Below, piece after piece: positions 1 to 9,442 of a stretch of 64,000 nt of DNA. The stretch is taken from contig NZ_CP157875.1 in the NCBI RefSeq assembly GCF_040215105.1, positions 2,347,501 through 2,411,500 of the forward strand. The letters run 5' to 3'. The DNA comes from Aeromonas veronii (GTDB taxonomy: Bacteria > Pseudomonadota > Gammaproteobacteria > Enterobacterales > Aeromonadaceae). A program made the translations under genes and the position numbers. The notes beneath the pieces were generated by a model. It saw only the letters and a program-made list of their open reading frames with translations. It did no database searches and was not told the DNA's origin. Positions within the stretch are counted from its first letter, which is position 1, and each line of letters opens with the position of its first letter.

Positions 1-907
1 GCACGCTGGCCGGCAGCAGTTGCGCCATGGCGACGCGGTGCAGCAAGGCTTCCAGCTCGGCGTGCAGTTGATCGAAATCCGGCCCCAGGGTGGCGATCTC
101 GGTGATCTTGGCCATGGTCGCCGGGGCATCCTGGCGCAGCACGGCCTCCAGCAACTGGTGCAGGTGGTGATGGTCGAGGGTGCCCAGCATGGTGAGCACG
201 CTGTCGAGGCGCACGCTGCCGTTGCCGTGAGCCAGCGCCTGATCGGTGAGGCTCAGGGCATCGCGCATGCTGCCATCCGCCGCCTTGGCGAGCGCCAGCA
301 GGGCGCGGGGCTCGAACGGCTGGCCTTCCTGATCCAGCACCCACTCCAGCTGCTTGGCGATCTGGCTCTGATCCAGACTCTTGAGATGGAACTGCAGGCA
401 GCGGGAGAGGATGGTGATGGGCAACTTCTGCGGATCCGTGGTGGCCAGCAGGAACTTCACATAGGGAGGCGGCTCTTCCAGAGTCTTGAGCAGCGCGTTG
501 AAGCTGTGGCGCGACAGCATGTGCACCTCATCGATGAGGTACACCTTGAAGCGGCCGCGGGCCGGGCGGTACTGCACATTGTCCAGCAGCTCGCGGGTAT
601 CCTCCACCTTGGTACGGGACGCCGCATCGATCTCCAGCAGATCGACGAAGTTGCCCTGATCGATCTCGCGGCAGGTGTCGCAGACGCCGCACGGGTGGCT
701 GCCGATCCCCTGCTCGCAGTTGAGACTCTTGGCCAGGATGCGGGCTATGGTGGTCTTGCCGACCCCGCGGGTGCCGCTCAGCAGATAGGCGTGATGCAGC
801 CGTCCCTGATCCAGGGCATTGGTCAGGGCGGTCAGCACATGTTGCTGGCCAACCACTTGTTCGAATGTATGGGGGCGCCATTTACGCGCCAGAACCTGAT
901 AGCTCAT
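1..907 (-). CDS. dnaX: DNA polymerase III subunit gamma/tau, 5' part
   Basis: Clamp-loader ATPase subunit of the replisome. Only the first 302 codons are in the window; the gene runs off the left edge. The start MSYQVLARKWRP at 907 is the invariant DnaX N-terminus. Visible motifs: Walker A GTRGVGKTT (about residues 45-53), the zinc cysteines C64, C73, C76 and C79, and Walker B with LIDEVHM (about 124-130), followed by the SRC sensor region. Tau/gamma frameshifting is known for the family, but the slippery site would lie outside the window. It is followed upstream on the same strand by apt, the usual apt-dnaX order in enterics and relatives. Confidence 0.97.
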   Translation of the reverse strand, partial: MSYQVLARKWRPHTFEQVVGQQHVLTALTNALDQGRLHHAYLLSGTRGVGKTTIARILAKSLNCEQGIGSHPCGVCDTCREIDQGNFVDLLEIDAASRTKVEDTRELLDNVQYRPARGRFKVYLIDEVHMLSRHSFNALLKTLEEPPPYVKFLLATTDPQKLPITILSRCLQFHLKSLDQSQIAKQLEWVLDQEGQPFEPRALLALAKAADGSMRDALSLTDQALAHGNGSVRLDSVLTMLGTLDHHHLHQLLEAVLRQDAPATMAKITEIATLGPDFDQLHAELEALLHRVAMAQLLPASV

Positions 908-1046
908 AGATCTCGATGCTGGAAAACGAGGCATTGAGCCGGATGCTAACACAAATGCGGAACGGGCTGTATGGACAAACAGTCGTCTTGGGAGGGATCG
1001 CTGGATTTTCAAACCGATGTCCGTTCGGGCGCCGGCTGCAACGCAA

Positions 1047-1073
1047 ACAGGCAGGCTGACGAGGCCTGCCTGT
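1047..1073 (-). terminator. hairpin downstream of apt
   Basis: A perfect 10-bp stem (1047-1056 with 1064-1073, loop of 7) lies 17 bp after the apt stop codon and before the dnaX start. On the minus strand it is followed by a T-rich stretch (GTTTGCGTT) but no long U tract, so termination may be partial and some apt-dnaX readthrough is possible. Confidence 0.55.
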
Positions 1074-1089
1074 CGATCAAAGTCGCGGT

Positions 1090-1635
1090 TTATGCGCCTG
1101 CGAGTTCGACCAGAGAGACCACCTTGACGCCAGCGGCGGTCAGGCGGGCATCACCGCCGAGGGACGGCAGGGAGATGATGAAGGCCGCATCGACCACTTC
1201 CCCGCCGGCGCGGCGGATCAGCTTGACGGTGGCATCGACGGTGCCGCCGGTGGCCAGCAGATCGTCAACGACCAGCACCTTGTCACCGGGGACTATGGCG
1301 TCGGTGTGCAGTTGCAGGGTGTCGGTGCCGTATTCCAGGGCATAGGACTCCTCGATGACGGCGCGGGGCAGCTTGCCCGGCTTGCGCACCGGCACGAACC
1401 CCAGGCCCATGGCGAATGCGACGGGGGCGCCGAAGATGAAGCCGCGGGCCTCGGTGCCGACGATCTTGGTGATCCCTTGATCACGATAGTGGTCGGCCAG
1501 CAGATCGATGGTGGCCTTGAAGGCCTCGGCATTCTCGATCAGGCTGGTGATATCGCGAAACAGGATGCCCGGCTTCGGGTAGTCGGGAATGGTCTTGATG
1601 CTCGCTTCGATAAACTTCAGGGTATCCGGATTCAT
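1090..1635 (-). CDS. apt: adenine phosphoribosyltransferase
   Basis: Purine salvage enzyme converting adenine and PRPP to AMP in the cytosol. The 181-residue product has the normal family length. The PRPP-binding motif [13 protein letters not shown] is clear, as is the upstream [10 protein letters not shown] segment. The start at ATG 1635 ([30 protein letters not shown]) matches the family; the open frame continues upstream but that extension overlaps another gene and has no family similarity. It lies just upstream of dnaX on the same strand. Confidence 0.97.
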   Translation of the reverse strand: MNPDTLKFIEASIKTIPDYPKPGILFRDITSLIENAEAFKATIDLLADHYRDQGITKIVGTEARGFIFGAPVAFAMGLGFVPVRKPGKLPRAVIEESYALEYGTDTLQLHTDAIVPGDKVLVVDDLLATGGTVDATVKLIRRAGGEVVDAAFIISLPSLGGDARLTAAGVKVVSLVELAGA

Positions 1636-1703
1636 TATTTGACCGCTTATTTTTTGAGCCCTGCTGTGGCGGTTTGTGTGAATGCCGCCTGGGGCAATAA
1701 AAA

Positions 1704-1729
1704 GGCCCGTCACGCAAAAATGACGGGCC
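1704..1729 (-). terminator. intrinsic terminator of the DUF454 gene
   Basis: A perfect 9-bp GC-rich stem (GGCCCGTCA at 1704-1712 with its complement at 1721-1729, loop of 8) is followed on the minus strand by TTTTTATTG. This is a canonical rho-independent terminator, 38 bp after the end of the 125-aa membrane protein gene, and isolates it from apt. Confidence 0.85.
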
Positions 1730-1766
1730 GACTCCATAGCATTATTGCTGCAATAGCTTAGGGATT

Positions 1767-2144
1767 TCACTTCTCCATTGCAACTGGCGCCAGCACCGGC
1801 AGACGCATTAACCAGGTGAGCAGGATCACCATAATAGCAACCAGCAAGAGCCGTACCCAGGGCATGGGGACCACCCAGAGCGATACCCCGAAGGAGATCA
1901 GGATAAAGATGATGGCCCGGCGTCTGGCATGGCGACGAATGCCGCGATATTGCTGCCAATCGGCAATGGGGGGACCAAACCAGGGGTGCGCCAGCAACCA
2001 GGCGTGAAAACGGGGGGATGAGCGGGCAAACAGCGCCGCCGCCAGCAACATGAAGGGGGTGGTCGGCAGCAGGGGCAGAACGATCCCGACAATCCCCGTG
2101 GCAAAGGCCAACCAGCCAAGGGCCATCAAACACCAACGCTTCAT
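1767..2144 (-). CDS. DUF454 (YbaN) family inner-membrane protein
   Basis: Small membrane protein of 125 residues. It starts [31 protein letters not shown]; the LGWL..[15 protein letters not shown] pattern is the signature of the YbaN/DUF454 family. Hydrophobic stretches at about residues 5-22, 30-42 and 78-110 imply about three to four membrane segments. The function of the family is unknown; in enterics ybaN is also next to apt, which supports the assignment. It ends at its own terminator (1704-1729). Confidence 0.85.
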   Translation of the reverse strand: MKRWCLMALGWLAFATGIVGIVLPLLPTTPFMLLAAALFARSSPRFHAWLLAHPWFGPPIADWQQYRGIRRHARRRAIIFILISFGVSLWVVPMPWVRLLLVAIMVILLTWLMRLPVLAPVAMEK

Positions 2145-2352
2145 TCAGACTCCGGTTCAATACATCTTTCCCTAGCCTAGCAGACTTGCCCGAGGCACCG
2201 ACAGCGCCGCGAGCGGCCCGGCGTCTGTCTGCCCGTTATCTGAGCGCCTCCCGTTATTGCCCCATTTAACTTGCGAAACGACGCTGACAGCGCCCCCCAA
2301 TACCTCTACAATCTGCCCTCTTTTTGACTCCTTCACCCTGGCGGAAGCTGTT

Positions 2353-3297
2353 ATGCGCGTTATTTTGGCCCCCATGCAGGGGGTGCTGGACCACCTGATG
2401 CGGGAGGTGCTCACCTCCGTCAACGATTACGACCTCTGTGTCAGCGAATTCATCCGCGTCGTCGATCAGTTGCTGCCCGCCAAGGTATTCCATCGCCTCT
2501 GTCCCGAGCTGCGCCAGGACGGCAAGACCCGCGCCGGCACCCCGGTGCGGGTGCAGTTGCTGGGACAACACCCCGAGTGGCTGGCCGAAAACGCGGTGCG
2601 CGCCATCGAGCTCGGCTCCCCCGGGGTGGATCTCAACTTCGGCTGCCCCGCTCCCACGGTCAACAAGAGCAAGGGAGGGGCCGTGCTGCTCAAGGAGCCC
2701 GAGACCATCTATCGGATCGTCAAGGCGGTGCGTGAAGCGGTGCCCGCCCATCTGCCGGTCAGCGCCAAGATCCGCCTCGGTTACGATGACAAGGCCCTCT
2801 ATCTGGACAACGCCCAGGCGGTCTATCAGGCCGGGGCCTGCGAGCTGGCGGTCCATGCCCGCACCAAGCAGGAAGGCTACAAGGCGCCAGCCCACTGGGA
2901 GTACGTGGACGCCATCCGCCGCGCCCTGCCCATTCCGGTGACCGCCAACGGGGAGATCTGGGATCGTGCCGATGCGCTCAGCTGCGCCCAGGTCTCCGGC
3001 TGCGAGTCCCTCATGGTGGGGCGCGGGGCCATCTCCCTGCCCAACCTCGCCAACGTGATGAAAACCGGGTGCGCCCACATGAGCTGGGCCGAGGTGCTGC
3101 AACTGATGGTGAGCTACACCGAGCAAGATCTGGCGAGCGAGAAGGCGGATTACTATCCCAGCCGGATCAAGCAGTGGTTCAGTTACCTAAAACGCGAATA
3201 TCCTGAAGCTGACGACCTTTTCCGGGATATTCGTCTGCACAAGGAAACAGGACCTATTCGGGAAGCCTTGCTGCAAGCCGCAAAAACTGTGAGCTAA
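2353..3297 (+). CDS. dusC: tRNA-dihydrouridine(16) synthase
   Basis: FMN-dependent enzyme reducing a uridine in the tRNA D-loop. The start MRVILAPMQGVLDHLMREVLT at ATG 2353 gives 314 residues, the DusC length (E. coli 315). The catalytic cysteine lies in NFGCPAPTVNKSKGG (C98), and the FMN-phosphate region VTANGEIWD and MVGRGA segments are present. DusC is preferred over DusA/DusB from the N-terminus and length. The gene is divergent from the DUF454 gene; the roughly 200 bp between them must hold its promoter. Confidence 0.93.
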   Translation: MRVILAPMQGVLDHLMREVLTSVNDYDLCVSEFIRVVDQLLPAKVFHRLCPELRQDGKTRAGTPVRVQLLGQHPEWLAENAVRAIELGSPGVDLNFGCPAPTVNKSKGGAVLLKEPETIYRIVKAVREAVPAHLPVSAKIRLGYDDKALYLDNAQAVYQAGACELAVHARTKQEGYKAPAHWEYVDAIRRALPIPVTANGEIWDRADALSCAQVSGCESLMVGRGAISLPNLANVMKTGCAHMSWAEVLQLMVSYTEQDLASEKADYYPSRIKQWFSYLKREYPEADDLFRDIRLHKETGPIREALLQAAKTVS

Positions 3298-3386
3298 CCG
3301 ACTTTTACTTGACTCATGTCATCTCGACAATCCACACGTCTCCCTATACTGGCCGAGTTTTATAAACCGTATCTAAGGGGGCGAGT

Positions 3387-3764
3387 GTGTGTGACATGAC
3401 ACCAGCCCAGCTGGCCGAGTGGCGTGAGCGCTTGCAGGCAGACTGGGCGCAAATGAGAGAAGAGCTGATTGCCGAACTGAAGGCCAACCGGCGCAGCGAC
3501 TGGGCAGAGCAGATCGAGGGTTGTGAACGCGACCAGCTGGTGGATCTCATCACCCGCCTGCGGCTACCCAAGGTGGACTTGCTGATCGCCCGCCTCAAGC
3601 GCATCGATGCCGCCCTCTGCCAGATGGATCTCGACCTCTATGGTTTATGTTCCGATTGCGAGGAGCCACTGACCCTCGCCCAGCTGGCGCAAGATCCCAG
3701 CCTGCAACGCTGCCCGTCCTGCGAAACCCGCTACCGCAAAGGGTTCCACGCACACGAACTATGA
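3387..3764 (+). CDS. DksA/TraR-type C4 zinc-finger protein
   Basis: A 125-residue protein with an N-terminal helical, charged region and a C-terminal C4 zinc finger (CSDC at about 88-91, CPSC at about 110-113). This is the DksA/TraR architecture, but shorter than DksA and probably a paralogue affecting RNA polymerase or rRNA/stress control; the target is not deducible. The start is taken as GTG 3387 because AAGGGGG lies 6-7 nt upstream; ATG 3396 is the alternative. A TATACT -10 element at 3345-3350 is a likely promoter. Confidence 0.8.
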   Translation: MCDMTPAQLAEWRERLQADWAQMREELIAELKANRRSDWAEQIEGCERDQLVDLITRLRLPKVDLLIARLKRIDAALCQMDLDLYGLCSDCEEPLTLAQLAQDPSLQRCPSCETRYRKGFHAHEL

Positions 3765-3915
3765 AGAGGGGACGCCCTGTGCCCCTCTCTGTTTGCCTAG
3801 CCCTCCCCACCTCTTCCCGATAACGCCGTCGCCCCTCATGGGGTAGCACCTCTGTCTGCCTGTTTTTACCCTGGCAGCATCTTTCTCTACCCGGCAGGCT
3901 CGCCACCATAAAAAA

Positions 3916-3934
3916 GGGAAGCCATTAGCTTCCC
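3916..3934 (-). terminator. intrinsic terminator of rnd
   Basis: A 7-bp stem (GGGAAGC / GCTTCCC, loop of 5) is followed on the minus strand by six T residues. It lies about 35 bp after the rnd stop codon and can also help end the convergent zinc-finger gene. Confidence 0.8.
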
Positions 3935-3968
3935 CTCTTGTCATCTCGACTGTGTCAGCGGTCCGGCA

Positions 3969-5081
3969 TCACTGGGCCAGCAGGTGGCCCACCAGTTCAT
4001 GGCGCCAGCCCTGCAGCAGCATGGGCTTGTCGGCCCGGGCCCGCTCCTCGTCGCTCATGCGCCAGCTCCAAGTGAAGTACTGGTGAATGATCTTCTTGCT
4101 CGCCACCAGCTCGGGGGGAACATTGCTGGCCTTGGCCTTCTCTTCCACCATGCCCTTGATGCGCTTGAGCTCAGCCTTGTACTGGGGGTAATCCACCAGT
4201 CGGCGAATGGGCTCGGGCCAGCTCTCCGGCGCGCTCTGCTGGGCATTGGCAACGATGTCCAGCATCCGCTTGCCGTGGATCTTGATCTCGATGGGGGCCA
4301 GCCCCAGCTCGTTGAGATCCCGCAGCGAGACGGGTTTGCGCTCCGCCACCTTGAACAGGTGCAGCTCCTTGACCACGAAGTTCAGGGCCAGATCCCGGCG
4401 CACCGCCTCCTGCTGGCGCCAGGCGGCCAGTTCCCGCAGGATGGCGAGTTCCCGGCGCCCCAGCTGCCAGGCGTTGATAATCTCGAGATAAGCCTGACGG
4501 GGATCGCTGCTCTGGGTCTTGCGGGCGCAGTGGTTCTGGCACTCCTGCTCGAACCATGCCTGCTTGCCGCTCTCTCGCAACTGGGCCATCACCTTGTCGT
4601 AGAGGGGCAGCAGATAGAAGACGTCGGCGGCCGCGTATTCGAGCTGACGGGCGGTCAATGGGCGGGCCAGCCAGTCGGTGCGCGCCTGATCCTTTTCAAG
4701 CTCCACCCCGAGGAACTCCTTCACCAGGGCGCCGAAGCCCACGGAGACACCATGGCCGAGGAAGGCCGCCGCCAGCTGGGTGTCATGCATCAGGTTCGGC
4801 AGATGCCCCGCCTGATGCTGGATGAGTTCCAGATCCTCACCGGAGGCGTGCAGGATGGCGACCTGCCCTGCCTGGCCCAGACGTTGCCAGAGGCCGGACA
4901 AATCCAGGGTCAGGGGATCCAGCAGGGCCAGTTGATGACCGTCGTAGATCTGGAACAGACCGAGCTGGGGGTAGTAGGTACGGGTGCGAACGAATTCGGT
5001 ATCGATGGCCAACGGAACGTCTGCCAGGGCGGCGAGATACTGTTCCAGTTCGGCTTGCTGTGAAATGAGTTGATATTGCAT
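3969..5081 (-). CDS. rnd: ribonuclease D
   Basis: 3'-5' exoribonuclease that trims tRNA precursors. The product has 370 residues, typical of the family. DEDD exonuclease motifs are visible: LAIDTEFVRTRTYYP (motif I, D and E), HASGEDLELI (motif II) and QLEYAAADVFYLLPLY (motif III). Two HRDC-type helical domains follow (LGRRELAILRELAAWRQQEA and the C-terminal third). The start is ATG 5081 (MQYQLISQQAELEQYL); the longer open frame upstream overlaps the fadD terminator and is not coding. It lies downstream of fadD on the same strand, as in E. coli. Confidence 0.96.
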   Translation of the reverse strand: MQYQLISQQAELEQYLAALADVPLAIDTEFVRTRTYYPQLGLFQIYDGHQLALLDPLTLDLSGLWQRLGQAGQVAILHASGEDLELIQHQAGHLPNLMHDTQLAAAFLGHGVSVGFGALVKEFLGVELEKDQARTDWLARPLTARQLEYAAADVFYLLPLYDKVMAQLRESGKQAWFEQECQNHCARKTQSSDPRQAYLEIINAWQLGRRELAILRELAAWRQQEAVRRDLALNFVVKELHLFKVAERKPVSLRDLNELGLAPIEIKIHGKRMLDIVANAQQSAPESWPEPIRRLVDYPQYKAELKRIKGMVEEKAKASNVPPELVASKKIIHQYFTWSWRMSDEERARADKPMLLQGWRHELVGHLLAQ

Positions 5082-5138
5082 CTTTACCTGCACCTTGGTC
5101 GAAGATAAGGGTCGAAGTCCGGAGCCCCAAAAAGAAAA

Positions 5139-5160
5139 AACCGTGGGTTGACCCACGGTT
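5139..5160 (-). terminator. intrinsic terminator of fadD
   Basis: A 10-bp perfect stem (AACCGTGGGT with its complement, 2-nt loop) is followed on the minus strand by a T-rich tract (TTTTTTCTTTTT when the stem is counted shorter). It separates fadD from rnd. Confidence 0.85.
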
Positions 5161-5184
5161 TTGCACGATATCGTGTCTTGCCCG

Positions 5185-6897
5185 TTACTGCTTCGCAATC
5201 TCCTCGTCGCGTAACACGCGGCGCAGGATCTTGCCCACATTGGTCTTGGGAAGTTCGTCACGAAATTCTACCAGTTTCGGTACCTTATAGGCAGTCAGAT
5301 GTTTGCGGCAGTGGGCAATAATCTCATCCTCCCGCAGGCTTGCGTCTTTCTTGACCACGAAGATCTTCACCAGTTCGCCGGATACCTTGTGGGGCACGCC
5401 CACCGCCGCCACTTCCAGCACCTTGGGATTGAGGGCCACCACGTCTTCAATCTCGTTCGGATAGACGTTGAAACCGGAGACCAGGATCATGTCCTTCTTG
5501 CGATCCACGATCTTGAAGAAGCCCTGATCGTCGCACACCGCGATGTCACCGGTACAGAGCCAGCCATCCTGCATCACCTCGGCGGTGGCCTCCGGGCGCT
5601 GCCAGTAGCCGGTCATCACCTGGGGGCCGCGTACCTGCATCTCCCCCGGCTTGCCGAGTTCGTGGATCACCTGGCCATCATCGTCCACCAGGCGAATGTC
5701 GGTGGAGCAGACCGGCAGACCGATGGAACCGTTGTAGTCCACCAGATCGTAGGGGCAGACGCTCACCAGGGGTGAGCACTCGGTCAGGCCATAGCCTTCC
5801 AGCAGCGGGGTCTTGGTCAGCCCCTTCCACTGCTCGGCCACCGCCCGCTGCACCGCCATGCCGCCGCCAATGGTGAGCTTGAGGCGAGAGAAGTCCATGG
5901 TCCGAAACTCGTCGTTGTTGACCAGGGCGTTGAACAGGGTGTTGACCCCGGTGATGCAGGTGAAGGGGTATTTCTTGATCTCTTTGACAAAGCCCGGGAT
6001 GTCGCGGGGGTTGCTGATGAGCAGGTTGTAACCCCCGAGGCGCATGAACAGCAGGCAGTTCACGGTCAGGGCGAACACGTGGTAGAGCGGCAGCGCGGTC
6101 ACCACGAACTCCTTGCCACGCTCCAGCACGGGGCCGTAGACGCCGAGGCACTGTTCGACGTTGGCAATCATGTTGCGGTGAGTCAGCATGGCCCCCTTGG
6201 AGAGGCCCGTGGTGCCACCGGTGTATTGCAGGAAGGCGATGTCCTGGTTGCTGATCTCCGGCTTGATGTACTGCAGGTAGCGCCCCTTGGCGAGGGCCTG
6301 GCGCATGGTGCTGGCGTGGGGCAGGTTGTATTTGGGGACCAGCTTCTTGACGTATTTCACCACGAAGTTGACCAGGGTCCCCTTGGCCAGTCCCAGGTTG
6401 TCCCCCATCCGGGTCAAGATCACGTGCTTGACCGGCGTGTTGTAGACCACCTTCTCCAGGGTATGGGCGAAGTTGGAGACGATGATGATGGCACGGGCGC
6501 CGGAGTCGTTGAGCTGATGTTCCAGCTCGCGCGGGGTGTAGAGCGGATTGACGTTCACCACCGTCATGCCGGCGCGCAGGATGCCGAACACGGCGATGGG
6601 ATACTGGAGCAGGTTCGGCATCATCACCGCAACCCTGTCCCCTCTGGCCAGTTTCAGCTCGTTTTGCAGGTAGGCGGCAAAGGCGCGGGACTGCTCTTCC
6701 AGCCGGCGATAGGTGATGGTCTGCCCCATGTTGACGAAGGCGGGCTGATCGGCGAACTGGGTCACCGACTCTTCAAACATCTCGACCAGAGAGCCGTATT
6801 GGTCTGGATTGATCTCGGCGGGAACCCCGTTTGGATAACGCTTCAGCCAGACTTTTTCCACGAACTTCTCCTGCATAACTCGCACCTGTGCACTCAC
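5185..6897 (-). CDS. fadD: long-chain acyl-CoA synthetase
   Basis: Membrane-associated AMP-forming enzyme that activates imported fatty acids to acyl-CoA for beta-oxidation. Motifs: P-loop [12 protein letters not shown], the linker [23 protein letters not shown], and the FACS signature around [21 protein letters not shown], ending in K-containing [12 protein letters not shown]. The sequence follows E. coli FadD nearly end to end ([18 protein letters not shown]). The start is set at GTG 6897 because GGAGG lies 7 nt upstream, giving 570 residues; an ATG 21 nt further in and a TTG at 6951 are alternatives. fadJ and fadI at the other end of the window belong to the same pathway. Confidence 0.95.
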   Translation of the reverse strand: MSAQVRVMQEKFVEKVWLKRYPNGVPAEINPDQYGSLVEMFEESVTQFADQPAFVNMGQTITYRRLEEQSRAFAAYLQNELKLARGDRVAVMMPNLLQYPIAVFGILRAGMTVVNVNPLYTPRELEHQLNDSGARAIIIVSNFAHTLEKVVYNTPVKHVILTRMGDNLGLAKGTLVNFVVKYVKKLVPKYNLPHASTMRQALAKGRYLQYIKPEISNQDIAFLQYTGGTTGLSKGAMLTHRNMIANVEQCLGVYGPVLERGKEFVVTALPLYHVFALTVNCLLFMRLGGYNLLISNPRDIPGFVKEIKKYPFTCITGVNTLFNALVNNDEFRTMDFSRLKLTIGGGMAVQRAVAEQWKGLTKTPLLEGYGLTECSPLVSVCPYDLVDYNGSIGLPVCSTDIRLVDDDGQVIHELGKPGEMQVRGPQVMTGYWQRPEATAEVMQDGWLCTGDIAVCDDQGFFKIVDRKKDMILVSGFNVYPNEIEDVVALNPKVLEVAAVGVPHKVSGELVKIFVVKKDASLREDEIIAHCRKHLTAYKVPKLVEFRDELPKTNVGKILRRVLRDEEIAKQ

Positions 6898-7058
6898 TGT
6901 GTTGCCTCCGTCCCTGTTCCACATCTTTTCAATCAGTTGTTTTAAGCTCAAGCTCTAACGTCGCCATAGTTACACAAGGCAACATCGATTAACAGCATAT
7001 TAACAACGAGAAAGTGTGAGGGAGAAAGCAAACCTGAAAGGATTCAAAGCCGCCGATC

Positions 7059-7913
7059 CTACCGGATCTGGCAGAAACTTTCGATACAAACGGCGGTTTG
7101 CGCTGAATTATCCATATGAAAATGATGATTTCCTGCCACTACCGCCATTTCTATCTGTCTGAATGCCCCGGCCCGCTGTTGCCACTGTGTCTGCAAGGCA
7201 GCAAATCCCTGCTCGCCGCGGATGAAGAGCACGGGAGAGCGGATGGCGCGGATCAGCGCCCTGGCCTGCCCCTCGCTCATGCGTAGGGGTGAGAGATCCC
7301 GCAGGCGCGGATCACTGCGCCAGTGCCAGCGCCCCTCCCGCACCACGAGCTGGCGCTCGCAGATGAGGCGTGCGGCATCCACGCCGATATCCGCCACCTT
7401 GCAGCGAGCCGCCACCGCCTCCTCGACGGAAGCAAAGCCGGCCGCAGCCCGCTCCCGGGTGCGACTGCGGTTGAGGATGGCCCGGCGCAGTTGATCCGGC
7501 ACCTCGTCGTCCGGCTGGCTGAGTGGCCCGATCCCTTCCAGCAGGATGAGCCGGCTCACCTGATCCGGGAAGACACCGGCATAGGCGCAGGCGATGAGCG
7601 CCCCCAGCGAGTGGCCCAGCAGCATGAACGGCGGCCAGCCAGCCGCCTGGACAATCTGATGAAGATCGTCCAGCCAGTCGACGAACACATAGGGGGTCGG
7701 CTTGTGATCCGAATGGCCGTGTCCCGGCAAGTCGATGCAGATCAGGTGAAACCCCTCGAGATGAGGGGCAAGGGGCAGGAAGGAGGCGGCGTTGTCGAGC
7801 CAGCCGTGCAGGGCGATCAGCAGGGGCTTGCCCTGCTGACCATTATCCAGCAGGGCAACCCGGCGGCCATTTGCCAGGGTGAGGCTGCGCGCTTGCAGCG
7901 GCGCCTGGCTCAT
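7059..7913 (-). CDS. alpha/beta-fold hydrolase
   Basis: A 284-residue serine hydrolase with the alpha/beta fold. The oxyanion strand LIALHGWLDNAASF, the nucleophile elbow GHSLGA and the late histidine GNHHFHM support a catalytic triad. The substrate is unknown; soluble esterase or lipase-like activity is the safest statement. The start ATG 7913 overlaps the stop of the upstream slp-like gene by one base (TGATG), so the two are translationally coupled. Confidence 0.85.
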   Translation of the reverse strand: MSQAPLQARSLTLANGRRVALLDNGQQGKPLLIALHGWLDNAASFLPLAPHLEGFHLICIDLPGHGHSDHKPTPYVFVDWLDDLHQIVQAAGWPPFMLLGHSLGALIACAYAGVFPDQVSRLILLEGIGPLSQPDDEVPDQLRRAILNRSRTRERAAAGFASVEEAVAARCKVADIGVDAARLICERQLVVREGRWHWRSDPRLRDLSPLRMSEGQARALIRAIRSPVLFIRGEQGFAALQTQWQQRAGAFRQIEMAVVAGNHHFHMDNSAQTAVCIESFCQIR

Positions 7914-8434
7914 CACCAGTAACGGTGGTAGGGCCGTCTCGGCCAGAAGGGATCATAGAAGGGGTCGTAGAAGTACGGATCCGCGTAGCGGATCTCCACC
8001 TCTTTGACCGGTGGCCACAGCTTGCTGGCGTTCACCTTGAGCACGGAGAAACGGTACTTGTGCTTGCCTATCTCGCTCTCCTCCGGTGACTCCAGGGTGC
8101 CGAGCACCGTCAGACTGCGGCCCTTGGCATAAAGGCCGGGATCCGCAAAGCCCTTCATGATGGCGAGGAAGCGCCCAGGGCTTTTCTCGGTCTGGGTGGG
8201 TACCCCGTTGCTTTTCAGCGGCAGGTAGACCACCTCGATGATGCTCTGATCCTGCTCGTTGTGTACCGCGGCGATCACCCCGCTCCAGCGGGCGGGCTTG
8301 CCGTTCATCCCCTCCAGGGCGGGCTGATAGGCCACCAGGGCACTCTCGGGTTCATAGGCCAGCTCCTTGGGCACGGAGCTGCAGGCACTGAGCAGCAGCC
8401 CCATCAGACCCAGCACTATCATGCGTTTCATCAT
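7913..8434 (-). CDS. slp: Slp-family outer-membrane lipoprotein
   Basis: A 173-residue lipoprotein. The signal peptide MMKRMIVLGLMGLLLSAC ends in a lipobox LLSAC, so Cys18 should be acylated; the following SSVPKELAY should favour the outer membrane. The body shows the Slp family pattern (RWSGVIAAV, IEVVYLPL, GRFLA). The C-terminus is rich in Tyr, Pro and Phe (repeated DPFYDPFW). The start at ATG 8434 has AGGAGAG 4-5 nt upstream; the longer frame starting eight codons earlier would spoil the signal peptide. It is followed by the coupled hydrolase gene. Confidence 0.88.
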   Translation of the reverse strand: MMKRMIVLGLMGLLLSACSSVPKELAYEPESALVAYQPALEGMNGKPARWSGVIAAVHNEQDQSIIEVVYLPLKSNGVPTQTEKSPGRFLAIMKGFADPGLYAKGRSLTVLGTLESPEESEIGKHKYRFSVLKVNASKLWPPVKEVEIRYADPYFYDPFYDPFWPRRPYHRYW

Positions 8435-8538
8435 TCGCTCTCCTTCATGCCGGGCCATGCCCGAATTGACTCTTCATGCCCGAGGTGGCAATCCCCCTTG
8501 CCGCAATAGATGTCGTGCCTCTGGGCGAGGCCCATTCA

Positions 8539-9252
8539 TCACTCGCGACCGGGCAGCTTCTTCCAGGTGACCTTGTCACGCAGGTAGACAGGGGTCGCCT
8601 GCTCCACCGGCACCGCTTCACCCTCCAGCCAGGCCCGGCGTGCCAGCGGCAACATGTCGAGGGCCGCCGGGAAACGAACCTGCTGACTCGATACCTGTGT
8701 CTGCGCCAGGGTTCCCAGAGCCTCGCCATAGGTTTCAAAGCCGGTGCCGACCGCAAACCAGTTGCCCGCGAGCGCCCCGTTTGCCGTCAACTCACCCGCC
8801 AGCGCCAGGGGTTCGCTCACCACCTCGTCCCCCACCAGTACCATGCAATCTTCTTGCAGATCAAAGCGGCCGAAGTAAACCTCGTTCATCCGGGCATCGA
8901 TGGCGCTGAGCACCTTGTCCGCCCCTTCCAGCCGATGCACGCCCTGGGCCATGGCCGCCAGGGTGGAGATACCGATAAGCGGCACACCGGCCCCAAAGGC
9001 CAGCCCCTGAGCCACGCTGATCCCGATCCGTACCCCGGTGAAAGAGCCGGGGCCACGACCGAAGGCAATGGCATCGAGCTGATCCAACGATAAACCGGCC
9101 TCCTCTAACACAGCCTGAACCATGGGCAGGATTTTGCGGGTGTGATCCCGCGGCGCCTCTTCCCAGCGGGAGAACACCTTGTCCCCCACCAGCAGGGCGG
9201 CGGAGCAGGCTTCGGTGGCGGTATCAACGGCCAGGATCTTCAACTCATCCAT
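8539..9252 (-). CDS. tsaB: tRNA N6-threonylcarbamoyladenosine biosynthesis protein TsaB
   Basis: Partner of TsaD in forming t6A37 on ANN-decoding tRNAs. The 237-residue product begins MDELKILAVDTATEACSAALL and contains FGRGPGSFTGVRIG, both diagnostic of TsaB (YeaZ). The start at ATG 9252 keeps the normal N-terminus; a GTG six codons upstream has no better ribosome site. It is next to yoaA and the slp gene, as in enterics (yoaA-tsaB-yeaY). Confidence 0.95.
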   Translation of the reverse strand: MDELKILAVDTATEACSAALLVGDKVFSRWEEAPRDHTRKILPMVQAVLEEAGLSLDQLDAIAFGRGPGSFTGVRIGISVAQGLAFGAGVPLIGISTLAAMAQGVHRLEGADKVLSAIDARMNEVYFGRFDLQEDCMVLVGDEVVSEPLALAGELTANGALAGNWFAVGTGFETYGEALGTLAQTQVSSQQVRFPAALDMLPLARRAWLEGEAVPVEQATPVYLRDKVTWKKLPGRE

Positions 9253-9442
9253 TCTTTTTATGCTCTTCACATCAGTCAGTTAAGTCATCGGCAGGTCTCA
9301 CCTGCCCTGTTCATGTTCGGCGAGGCGCCAGGGCCCCTCGCAGCAATCCGGAGATCTATCACCAACAGATCCTCCCTCGCCCCTCTTTTCTGCAACACGT
9401 TTTTGCAACACGCCAGAGCGGCGAGCTCGCCCCGTTCAAGCG

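Noticed and set aside
1090..2160. 356-codon extended version of apt
   Set aside because: The upstream 175 codons overlap the DUF454 gene and a terminator, and Apt has a conserved start at 1635.
3984..5063. 359-codon + strand frame opposite rnd
   Set aside because: Shadow of the well-supported rnd gene; composition is low-complexity and matches nothing.
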